Of a stretch of DNA of 64,000 nt, positions 26,256 through 34,700 are shown one piece after another. The notes below the pieces were generated by a model that saw nothing but the letters and a program-made list of their open reading frames with translations, did no database searches and was not told the DNA's origin. The stretch comes from Eleftheria terrae (GTDB taxonomy: Bacteria; Pseudomonadota; Gammaproteobacteria; Burkholderiales; Burkholderiaceae_C). Position 1 is the stretch's first letter. Each line of letters opens with the position of its first letter. Position numbers and translations under genes: made by a program. The DNA is taken from the NCBI RefSeq assembly GCF_030419005.1, contig NZ_CP106951.1, positions 2,418,001 through 2,482,000 of the forward strand. The letters are read 5' to 3'.

Positions 26256-27545
26256 TCAGGCCGCGGCCGCCGCGCCCATGACGCGGGTGCGGCGCACCTC
26301 GGTGAAGTACATCCAGATCAGCGAGACCCACACCACGCCGTACAGCAACATGAAGGCGCTGGCGCGGATGCCGGTGAGGTCCAGCAGCAGGCCGAACAGG
26401 ATGGGCAGCACGAAGCCGCCGAGGCCGCCGGCCAGGCCGACGACGCCGGAGATGGCGCCGATGCGCTCGGGGTAGTCGTCGGCGATGTACTTGAAGACGC
26501 TGGCCTTGCCGAAGGCCCAGGCGATGCCCAGCACGAACATCAGCGCGGTGAAGGCGTAGACGTTCAGGCCGAGCGAGAAGCTGCGCGGGCCGGCCACGGT
26601 GGTCACCGTGAACTCGGTCTGCGGATAGCTCAGCAGGAACAGGCAGATCCAGCTGACCCACAGCACCCACCAAGTGACGCTGTGGGCGCCGTACTTGTCG
26701 GACAGCCAGCCGCCAATGGCCCGCAGCACGCCGCCCGGCAGCGAGAAGCAGGCCGCCAGCAAAGCCGCCACCCGCAGGTCCAGCCCGTATTCACCGACGT
26801 AGTACTGCACCATCCACAGCGACAGCGCCACATAGCCGCCGAACACGATGGAGTAGTACTGGCAGTACTTGAGCACCCGCGGGTCCTTCAGGCACTTGAG
26901 CTGATCGGCCAGCGTGACCGAGGCCGGCACCGTGTGGGACGGATCGCTGTGGCTGAACATCCAGAACAGCAGGGCCGTGCCCAGCAGCACGGCCGCGTAG
27001 ACCTGGGGCACCGCCGTCCAGCCGAGCGCGAGCACCAGGGCCGGTGCGACGAACTTGTTCACCGCGGCGCCCGAGTTGCCGGCACCGTAGACACCCATCG
27101 CGAAGCCCTTGCGCTGCGGCGGAAACCAGCGCGCGACATAGGGCGTGCCGACCGAGAAGGAGCCGCCCGCCAGGCCGACGAACAGCCCCAGCACCAGGAA
27201 GTGCCAGAACTCGGTGGCGTAGGCGATCAGCCAGATCGGCAGCACGCAGGCCAGCATCAGCAGCACCATGACGATGCGGCCGCCGAAGCGGTCGGTCCAC
27301 AGGCCCAGCGGCACCCGCACGAGCGAGCCGGTGAGCACCGGCGTGGCCGTCAGCAGGCCGAACTGGGTGGCGGAGAGGTCGAGCGCCTTGCGGATGGGGA
27401 TGCCGATGACGCCGAACATCATCCACACCATGAAGCACACCGTGAAGGCCAGGGTGCTGACGCACAGCACCGACAGGGCCTGGCGCTGGCGCGCCGGGTC
27501 CGGGGCGGCCGCACCGGCCGCTGGCGTCGAGGGGACGCGGGACAT
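26256..27545 (-). CDS. narK1: Nitrate transporter, NarK1 type (MFS)
   Basis: A 429-residue MFS protein of the NarK1/NasA-like type, thought to import nitrate with protons and so start respiration before nitrite builds up. Signatures are MVWMMFGVIGIPIRKALDLSATQFG, VGLAGGSFSVGTPYVARWFPP and GLAGGLGGFVLP. AGAAGGAG precedes the ATG. It is first of the nar run. Its upstream region holds an FNR/Dnr-type palindrome, a NarL-like heptamer and a strong inverted repeat. Confidence 0.94.
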   Translation of the reverse strand: MSRVPSTPAAGAAAPDPARQRQALSVLCVSTLAFTVCFMVWMMFGVIGIPIRKALDLSATQFGLLTATPVLTGSLVRVPLGLWTDRFGGRIVMVLLMLACVLPIWLIAYATEFWHFLVLGLFVGLAGGSFSVGTPYVARWFPPQRKGFAMGVYGAGNSGAAVNKFVAPALVLALGWTAVPQVYAAVLLGTALLFWMFSHSDPSHTVPASVTLADQLKCLKDPRVLKYCQYYSIVFGGYVALSLWMVQYYVGEYGLDLRVAALLAACFSLPGGVLRAIGGWLSDKYGAHSVTWWVLWVSWICLFLLSYPQTEFTVTTVAGPRSFSLGLNVYAFTALMFVLGIAWAFGKASVFKYIADDYPERIGAISGVVGLAGGLGGFVLPILFGLLLDLTGIRASAFMLLYGVVWVSLIWMYFTEVRRTRVMGAAAAA

Positions 27546-27636
27546 CTTGTTTTCTCCTTCTCACCGTGGTGAAGCCACTGTAGGAAGGAACAGGGGATGC
27601 CGGGATCGGTCGGTGGGGGGCACCGACGCATGCAGA

Positions 27637-27667
27637 AGAACGACAGCGGCTGCACTGCTGTCGTTCT
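27637..27667 (-). repeat. 11-bp inverted repeat in the narK1 leader/promoter
   Basis: AGAACGACAGC (27637-27647) pairs exactly with GCTGTCGTTCT (27657-27667) around nine bases. On the minus strand it would form a strong stem-loop about 90 nt before the narK1 ATG. If the site at 27701-27714 acts at -41.5, transcription would begin at 27666, so the stem would be the first thing in the mRNA. It lacks a T-tract. Confidence 0.5.
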
Positions 27668-27697
27668 GAAGGAGTACTGGAGGGATCGGGGGCCGCC

Positions 27698-27717
27698 GGC
27701 TTGCGCCAGCGCAAGCC
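27698..27717. promoter_or_regulatory. FNR/Dnr/NnrR-type palindrome upstream of narK1
   Basis: GGCTTGCGC-CA-GCGCAAGCC is a perfect dyad whose core TTGCG-CCAG-CGCAA has the 5-4-5 spacing of FNR-family sites. The TTGCG halves resemble NnrR/Dnr sites more than FNR (TTGAT). A NarL-like heptamer (TACTCCT, minus strand, 27676-27670) lies between it and the gene. The -10 at the expected place (AGTACT) is poor. Confidence 0.5.
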
Positions 27718-27788
27718 AGGACGCGTGATAAGGGGCTAAGGTGGTGGCCCCGGTGGCGTCTGCCGCGTCAGTGACCGGCAGGTGCCCC

Positions 27789-27823
27789 GCGCCACCGGGG
27801 CCCGCAGCAGCCCCCGGTGGCGC
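27789..27823 (-). terminator. GC-rich stem after the PEP-CTERM gene
   Basis: GCGCCACCGGGG (27789-27800) and CCCCGGTGGCGC (27812-27823) form a perfect 12-bp stem seven bases past the stop codon at 27830. No T-tract follows, so termination is likely but not certain. Confidence 0.55.
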
Positions 27824-27829
27824 GCCGCG

Positions 27830-30343
27830 TCAGGCGGCGGCCTGCCCGCGGGAGCGGCGGCGTTGCGCCCAGGCGAGCGCGCCGAGGCCCAGGCCCATCA
27901 GGGCATAGGTGCCGGGCTCGGGCACCGCGGCCACCGTCAATGTCAGGTCGCCGTAGAGGTACTCGACGTCGAGGCGGTAGTAGCGGCTGTCGAGGTTGCT
28001 GACGATCTGGTCGAAGGACCCGGAGCCGCTGTGGAAGTAGCTGACGTCCACCACCTTGTAGCTGCCCAGCACCGGCGTGCCAAGGAAGTCGACCTGCAGC
28101 GTGCCACCGTAGCTCACCTGGCCGTCGATGGTGAGGACGTCGAAGCTCGCCAGGCTGGCGATGTCCACATCGAGCACCGTGCCGGCGAAGTTGACATCGC
28201 CCGCCAGTTGCCCGGCGCCGACGGTGTCCTTGCCGCCCGCGCCCAAGGTGCCGCCTTCCAGTTGGAAGCGTTTGGCTTGCAGCGTGCCGTCGACCCAGGT
28301 GGCGCTGGCAGCGCCGCGCTGGGTGTAGTCGCCCCAGACATTCCAGGTGGTATTGCCGCTTTCCAGCCGCACCGCGCCTTCGTTGAGCAGATCGCCGCTG
28401 GTGGAGAGGCTGGCCTGGTTCTGCAGGCCGATGTCGCCGGTGTTGCGGTTCAGGCGGCCGAGCGCGGCCACCTCCTGGCCATCGACGATGTTGACCAGCT
28501 TCGCGGCCCGGCCGTCCAGCACGATGCGGCCTGCGTTGTCGCGGATGCCGGCGGCTTCGCCATCGACCTTGCCGAGGTTGAGGGCCAGGGTGCCGTCGCG
28601 CACCACCCAGCCGCCGCCGGTCAGCCGCTGGGTGGCGGCGTCCCACTGCTTCAGCGCTCCCGCCACCAGGACGCGGGAGCGCACCGCCTCCAGGCTGCCT
28701 GCGTTGTCCAGCGCACCGAGGAAGCGCAGGGTGCCACTGCCGCTGGTCACCTGGATCCGCCCCTGGTTGTTGAAGGCCGACTGCACGTCGGTGGCACCGA
28801 CGCCGGTCTTCAGGAAGGTGCCGGCGTTGTCGAAGCGGGCCACGCGAATCTCCGTGGGGCGCGGCTGGTCGGTGGACGGATCGCGGTTGCCAAGGGCATT
28901 GCGGTCTTCGAAGATGCCCTGCTCGGCCACCAGGATGCGGCCCTTGCCGAACAGGTCGGCGGCATCGCCCTCCCAGTCGGCCTTGCCGCGGAATTCCATC
29001 GTGCCGTCAATGCGCTTGCCGTAGATGTCGGGACCCCAGCCTTCCCAGTAGTCGGCGACGCCGTGCAACCTGGCGTTGCCGGTCACGACCATGGTGCCGG
29101 TGGTGTCCAAGTAGCCGTTGCCCCAGTCCAGGTCGCCGACGACGGCAGATCCGTCGAGCGAGAGTCTGCTGTTCTGGCGGCCACCGTCAAAAAAGGTCGA
29201 TCGCCCGACCTCCAGGCTGCCCACCTCCAGCTGGCCCTTGACGGTCAGCTCACCGCCGTCGATCACTTCCACGCGGCCTCGGCGGCTGGAAAGGCGGGAG
29301 GCGTCGGCCAAGTGCCCCTGCAGACGCAAGGTGCCGTCGTTGTGGATGCTGCCGGTGAAGCCGCTGCCGACGCCGATGTTCAACTTGGCGCCCGCAGCCA
29401 CCTGCCATCTCGCCGACCCGTAGACATTCCCGGCGAACATCGTGCCCCCACGAACGTTCACGGCGCCATCGACCTGGTTGCTGGTTTCGCCCTTGCCGGA
29501 CGACACGGTCAGCGTGCCACCGTCGACGTTGATGGTGCCGGTGCTCTGGAAGTCACCGTTGGGATAGGGCGAGATGTCCAGTTGGCCGCTCTTGACGGTG
29601 ATGGTGCCGGCGTTGAGGAAGAGGTTCGCCTGCGTGCGCAGGACGGTCGAATGCGAGCCGGTCTTCAGGTAGTGACCGTTGTTGACGAGGTCTGAGAAGA
29701 ACACGTCCAGCTCGCGGTACCGGCCCGACGCTGCATGGTCATGGAAGGTGCCGCCGGCACCGATGGTGACCTTCGAAAGATAAGGTCTGAAGTCGCCGCC
29801 ATGCCAAAAGGTCTGGCCATTGAGTTCGAGGTCGAGACCGCGGTTGCTGGTGAGGCCACCCGCGCCGGCCTGCAGGTCCGCGCGACCGTTAACCACCACT
29901 TTGAGGGTGTGATTGATGCTGTCGAAGTCATCGGCATCGCCCAGGCTGCCGCCAGACCAGTTCAGGCTGCCCAGCGTCAGCGAGCTGTCGGCCAGAGGCC
30001 GCAGCCAGCCGCCACGCAGGTCCAGCGCGGCGAGCGACGAGGCACCGCCCCCCAGGTTCAACTGGCCGCCGCTCATCATCAGCTTGCCGCTGCCGTGCAC
30101 GCTGAAGGCGCTGAAGACGCCGTCACGCAGCAGCGAGTCGAAGCTGCCGAGCACCGCGCGGTCGGCGACGTTGGCGGGTGGGCCGTCCAGCCAGTTGGAC
30201 GTCAGGTCCCAGTAGGGCGAGTCGGTGCCGGCGCCACCGTTCCAGATGCGGTCGGCAGCGAGGGCGGGCGCCAGGGCGGCCTGTGCCGCGAGCGCGATGG
30301 CGGCCAGGCGGGGCGCCGACCGCAGGCAAGAAGAGTACGACAA
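27830..30343 (-). CDS. Secreted beta-strand-rich PEP-CTERM sorting-domain protein
   Basis: An 837-residue exported protein. A signal peptide (LAAIALAAQAALAPALA then ADRIWNGG) is followed by a long Gly/Asn-rich beta-strand region of loosely repeated phrases such as GTITVKSGQLDIS, GTINVDGGTLTVSSG and GTLRFLGALDNAG, like passenger or adhesin stalks. The C-terminus VPEPGTYALMGLGLGALAWAQRRRS is a PEP-CTERM signal for exosortase/archaeosortase-like anchoring or release. The start is taken as TTG 30343: CGGAGGA lies at good spacing before it and it gives a normal signal peptide. ATG 30442 would add 33 residues without a ribosome site. No exosortase gene is in the window. A role in surface polymer or biofilm is inference. 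Confidence 0.85.
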   Translation of the reverse strand: MSYSSCLRSAPRLAAIALAAQAALAPALAADRIWNGGAGTDSPYWDLTSNWLDGPPANVADRAVLGSFDSLLRDGVFSAFSVHGSGKLMMSGGQLNLGGGASSLAALDLRGGWLRPLADSSLTLGSLNWSGGSLGDADDFDSINHTLKVVVNGRADLQAGAGGLTSNRGLDLELNGQTFWHGGDFRPYLSKVTIGAGGTFHDHAASGRYRELDVFFSDLVNNGHYLKTGSHSTVLRTQANLFLNAGTITVKSGQLDISPYPNGDFQSTGTINVDGGTLTVSSGKGETSNQVDGAVNVRGGTMFAGNVYGSARWQVAAGAKLNIGVGSGFTGSIHNDGTLRLQGHLADASRLSSRRGRVEVIDGGELTVKGQLEVGSLEVGRSTFFDGGRQNSRLSLDGSAVVGDLDWGNGYLDTTGTMVVTGNARLHGVADYWEGWGPDIYGKRIDGTMEFRGKADWEGDAADLFGKGRILVAEQGIFEDRNALGNRDPSTDQPRPTEIRVARFDNAGTFLKTGVGATDVQSAFNNQGRIQVTSGSGTLRFLGALDNAGSLEAVRSRVLVAGALKQWDAATQRLTGGGWVVRDGTLALNLGKVDGEAAGIRDNAGRIVLDGRAAKLVNIVDGQEVAALGRLNRNTGDIGLQNQASLSTSGDLLNEGAVRLESGNTTWNVWGDYTQRGAASATWVDGTLQAKRFQLEGGTLGAGGKDTVGAGQLAGDVNFAGTVLDVDIASLASFDVLTIDGQVSYGGTLQVDFLGTPVLGSYKVVDVSYFHSGSGSFDQIVSNLDSRYYRLDVEYLYGDLTLTVAAVPEPGTYALMGLGLGALAWAQRRRSRGQAAA

Positions 30344-30629
30344 GGTGATCCTCCGTGATTGTTGATTCTGGCGGCGCGCGCAGGAGGGCCCTGGCCAGGG
30401 CCGCAGCCAATCGTGAACGCCCGCATCGCCACCACGGAGCATCCCAGCGTGCCAGCGGGGCGTCAGTGAATGTGTGAAACATGCGATTCAACTCAGAAGG
30501 GACGGTGAAGGAATGGCGGCGGCAGGCAGCGTTGCCGGGCCAAGTGCGCCCCGGGGAAGCTGCCATGGCCGCGATGGCGTCCCGGCACACACGGCGATGT
30601 GTGCCCGGCCTCTTCTCGAAAGGTGTCGG

Positions 30630-31196
30630 ATGGGATGGCCTCTTTCCACGACGACTGTCGCCGGGTTCCTGACATGGGAAGATGAACAGCCAGAACGCCA
30701 CGAGTTCCTTGGCGGCAAGATCGTCGCCATGGTGTGGAAGGCACCCGCGGCCATCATCGGGTGATTGCCATTGTGGCGCGCCACCTCGGCAACCAGCTTG
30801 ACGACACGGGCTGCCAGGTGTTCAGCGAAGCCATGAAGGTGCAGGTCGGCAATGACACCGTCTTTTATCCGGACGTGCTTGTGACGTGCGAGCGGCTCTT
30901 CAAGGCGAGCGAGCCGGCGGTGACGGCGCCGGTGCTCGCCATCGAGGGGCTGCCCCCCGCACCGAGGCCCACACAACCGAGGCAGGACGTTCGCGCTGTA
31001 TCGCCAGCTTGCCTCCCTGCGCGAATACGTCCTCACTGATCCCGGGAGCCGGTTCGCCGAGGTGTTCCAGCCTCAGGCGGACGGCAGTTGGGCCTTCACC
31101 GAGACGAGCGGCCACGGCATGCTGGCCTTGCAAAGCGTGAGGTGCGAATTGCCGCTGGCGTGGATCTTCAACGGCATGGACAGCGGGGAAGCCTGA
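30630..31196 (+). pseudogene. Decayed Uma2-family (DUF820) nuclease-like gene
   Basis: Three reading frames must be joined to recover a Uma2-type protein of about 190 residues. The first is TVAGFLTWEDEQPERHEFLGGKIVAMV (from ATG 30630). The second is RVIAIVARHLGNQLDDTGCQVFSEAMKVQVGNDTVFYPDVLVTC. The third is RTFALYRQLASLREYVLTDPGSRFAEVFQPQADGSWAFTETSG to the TGA at 31194-31196. The first break looks like a TG duplication near 30737, and at least two more shifts lie around 30945-30980. The conserved core residues (HEF...G, FYPDVLV, REYVLTDP) survive, so decay is fairly recent. Uma2 proteins are PD-(D/E)XK-fold, often mobile, and of uncertain role. Confidence 0.82.
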
Positions 31197-31426
31197 TCGC
31201 CCGGTGAGCAGCGCGGGAGCAGCCAGAGGCTGCACTTCAGCCGGCCGTCTCGTCCGAGCCCTGGCGTGCCCGCTCCTTTTGCGTCTGCCGGCGCAGCAGT
31301 TCCCGCATCTCCGGCACACTTCGGGAGCCGGCCTGAGGCCGTGATGGTCCAGTGCTCCCTTGAAGGCTGCCTATGCCACCTCGGCCGCTCCAGCGCTGAT
31401 GCCAGCATCGCCCGACCGGCAGAGCC

Positions 31427-31699
31427 TCACTCCCCGGACACCGCATTCAACCCCGGGTCCAGCCGAACCTCGATGGAGTCGTCCGGCTCCACCAGCAAGT
31501 AGGCCTGCAAGGTCTTCCCCGGGCCCTGCACCTGCAACAGCACCTCGCCGTCCTGGTCCAGGGCCGCCAGCAGCGCCTCGTGCAAGGCGTCGTCGCATTC
31601 GCGGCGCCAGTCACCATAGAGGAAGAACATGTCCGGCCGGGGATTGAGCATCGAACCCAGCAACTTGCCGTTCCAGAACAACCGTAGCGTATCGGACAT
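31427..31699 (-). CDS. Putative immunity protein for the Rhs toxin tip
   Basis: A 90-residue acidic cytoplasmic protein (MSDTLRLFWNGKLLGSML...) that I do not recognise as a known family. It begins three bases after the Rhs stop, on the same strand, with AGAGAG at ribosome-site distance. This is the standard place for the immunity gene of a polymorphic toxin. Its base composition is a little less GC-rich than the surrounding genes, as is common for exchanged tip/immunity pairs. Function is inferred from position only. Confidence 0.7.
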   Translation of the reverse strand: MSDTLRLFWNGKLLGSMLNPRPDMFFLYGDWRRECDDALHEALLAALDQDGEVLLQVQGPGKTLQAYLLVEPDDSIEVRLDPGLNAVSGE

Positions 31700-31702
31700 G
31701 TT

Positions 31703-34700
31703 TCACTCTCTGTCGATGACCTCGAAACCGGACTTGCTCTTGCCTTGCCCCTTGCCAGGAACGAACAGGTCCGGAATGCCGAACTCTTCCATGTCGGCAT
31801 CCTTCGCCCGGCCCGGGCTCTTGCGACCGCCAAGCGCCTGGAATTCGTCCTCGAAGTCCAGGCCTGCGCTGCGAGGGCCTTGGATGGTAACCAACTCCAC
31901 ATCCCGCCCGAGGCTCTTCTGGTGCGCGAAATCGGCTCTCGCCTTCGCCTCGTTGAAGGTGGTGGAGATGAACGGGCTCTTGTCGCCGCTGGCTTGGGCG
32001 TCTTGCATCGCTCGCACCCGCTTGTTGGGATTGGGCGAATTCACTGCGTCCAGCAGTTTCTTTCGCTTGTCCAGCGCCTCCTGAAGGCTCGCGCCCTTCT
32101 CGCGCGCACGCCGGAAAGCACCGCCGGTGACCAGGCCGTCGCGCGTCCTCGGCTGCACCCGGTACACCGTCACCTGACAGCCGGTCAAGCCGAGTGGATC
32201 GATCCAGGTCAGCGGGTTGTGGACGTAGCCATGTGTGCGAATCCCGCCCGCCAGCCCGATCGGGTCGTGGCTGATGTAGTGGCCGGAGTGCGGGTCGTAG
32301 TACCGGTGCCGGTTGTAGTGCAGCCCGGTCTCCTCGTCGAAGAACTGGCCCTGGAAGCGCAGCGGATTGTCGATTCCCCCGTCCTGCGGCGCCGCCCTGC
32401 TGTCCGGGGCCAGCTGGCCCCACACGTCATAGCGAGCCGACCACACCACGTCGCCGTCGACGGACGTCAGCCGCGTGGGGCATCCGTTCGGGTCATTGTG
32501 GTAGCGGTAGCTGGCTGCCTTGCCTTCGGCGATCAGGGCCAGCGGAACGAAACTGTCGGGGTAATACAGATACTCCCGTGCCCCGAGCCAGGGGCCGCCT
32601 GCGTCGCTGGATTGGCCGACAGCCTGAGCACCGGGAGACGCCGGCGCGGACTCGACCGTGGCATGCGCCAGCAGGCTGTTGCCGTCCCAGGCGAACACGA
32701 CCGTCTTGCCCGCCGTCCGCTTGAACAGCCGGCGGCCCAGCGGGTCGTATCCATAGCGGGTTTCGACCCCATCGGTCGTGCTGGCGACCAGCCGTTGGTT
32801 GGCGTCCCAGCGAAGACGCATGTCCTTGCGTGTGCGGTGCGCCGGCCCCCCCGCTCCTTCGCCGCGCTGCTCCACCAGGTTGCCGGCCCGGTCGAAGCGG
32901 TAGGACAGCCCCTGGTACGCCCCCTCCCGGCGCCAGTCTTCCGGGCCGTCGCGGCCGTCCTGCACCTGCTGCCGCTCCACCGTCCGGGTGACGAGACGGT
33001 CCCCGGCAGGATCCTGGAAGAACCGCTTGAGGCGGCCCTGCGGGTCGATGTGCTCGACGATTTGGCCCAGCGGATCGCACCGGTAATGGTCCACGCCCTG
33101 CTGGCTGTCGTTGCGCTGGGAGAGGTTGCCGGCCGCGTCGTAGACATACCGGGTGTGGAACAACCAGTCCTCATCGCGCTTCAAGCCCTGCGCCGCCAGC
33201 CGCCCCTCGGCGTCGTACTTGCAGTACCGCTGCAGGGTCGGCCCCAGCGTTTCCTTCACCACTTGGCCGGCCGCGTCGTGCTCCATCACGATGGCGGGCT
33301 CGTCGTTGATGCGGATCGACGACGGGCGACCCAGCGCGTCGTACTCGTAGACGATCGTGCTGCCGGCACTGGTCTCGCGCCGGATGCGGCGGCCCAGCAG
33401 GTCGTAGGCATTCTTGACGACAAAATCGCCTTGCCGCTCCTCGATCAGCCGCCCCTCGGCATCGAAGCTGCGCTGCACGCTGGCGTGCTCGTTGCTGCAC
33501 GCGGTGAGGTTGCCGTTGGCGTCGAAATCGAAGGTTTCCTCGAACAGCTGCCCGGCACGCTCGGGGTGCGCAAAGGACTTGCGCCTGATGCGGCCGAGCT
33601 TGTCTGTCGTGAACTGGATGACACGGCCGAGCGGGTCGCAGCTCTGCTTCAGGTTGCCGGCCAGGTCAAACTCGAACGTCGTCGTCTGGCCCCAGAAGTC
33701 GACCTCGCGCACCACGCGCCCCAAGGCGTCGCGCTGGAGCTGATAGCGTTCGCCACGCTGATTCCGCACACCGATCAGCTGCTCTTCGGTGTCATAGAGG
33801 TACTCCACCGTGTGCCCGTCGGGCTGGTGCCGCTTGCGCAGCAGGCCCTGGCCGAAGTACTCGAACCGGGTGCGCGCGCCGTGCTCGTCCTCGTACTGCG
33901 TCAGGTTGTCCTGCGCATCGTAGGTGCAGCGCATCTTCGCCCCACCGGGCGTCGTCACCAGGACCAGGCGGCTTTTCCGATCGTATTCATAACGGGTTGC
34001 GCGGCCCATGGGGTCCATGCTCTGCAGCACGTTCCCGAGCGGGTCGCGCTTCACATGGATCGCCTGTCCGAGGGCATCGATCACCGCGCTCACCTGCCCG
34101 TCGGTGTCATAGGCAAAGCAGGTGCGGGCGTCCGTCGCGTCCTGCACGGCGAGCAGCAAGCCCTTGTCGCTGTACTCGTAGGCGGTGACAGCGCCCAGCG
34201 GGCTGGTCTGCGAGACGAGCAAGCCGCGCTCGTCCCACACCTGCTGCCAGGCGGCGCCGTTCGGGTTGGTGATGCGCGTGGCCTTGTTGGCCGCGTCCAC
34301 ATCGATGGTGGTGGTGCTGCCATCCGGGCGCTTCAGCACCCGCAGGTTGCCTCGCTCGTCATACACATACTCGGTTCGGGCGTTGGCGGCATCGATGACC
34401 GCTGTCGTCCGTCCCGCGTCGTCGTACTCGAAGATCGTGCGCCCACCGAGCGGGTCGATCTCCAGGACCGGGAGCCCGCGTTCATCGCACTGGACCGTCG
34501 AGACGCCCCCCAGCGAATCGCGGATGCGAACCTCGCGGCTGGTCGGCCAGTAGGCAAAACGGTAGTCGTACAGCCCGTCATCGCCCCAGGCATGCACCAC
34601 GCGGGGCTCCGCCTCGCTCGGGTCGTACTCGTAGTAGAAGGACAGCCCGGTGCGGTTCGTGTGCTGCACCATGCGGTGGCCGTCATAGGCGAAGCAGTAG

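Noticed and set aside
20852..26281. A plus-strand open frame of about 1800 codons
   Set aside because: It is the exact antisense of narH, narG and narK2, has His/Val/Ala/Gly-rich nonsense composition, and arises from the high GC third positions of the real genes.
30488..31036. A minus-strand 182-codon frame opposite the Uma2 remnant
   Set aside because: No domain similarity; the plus strand carries clear Uma2 motifs in three frames.
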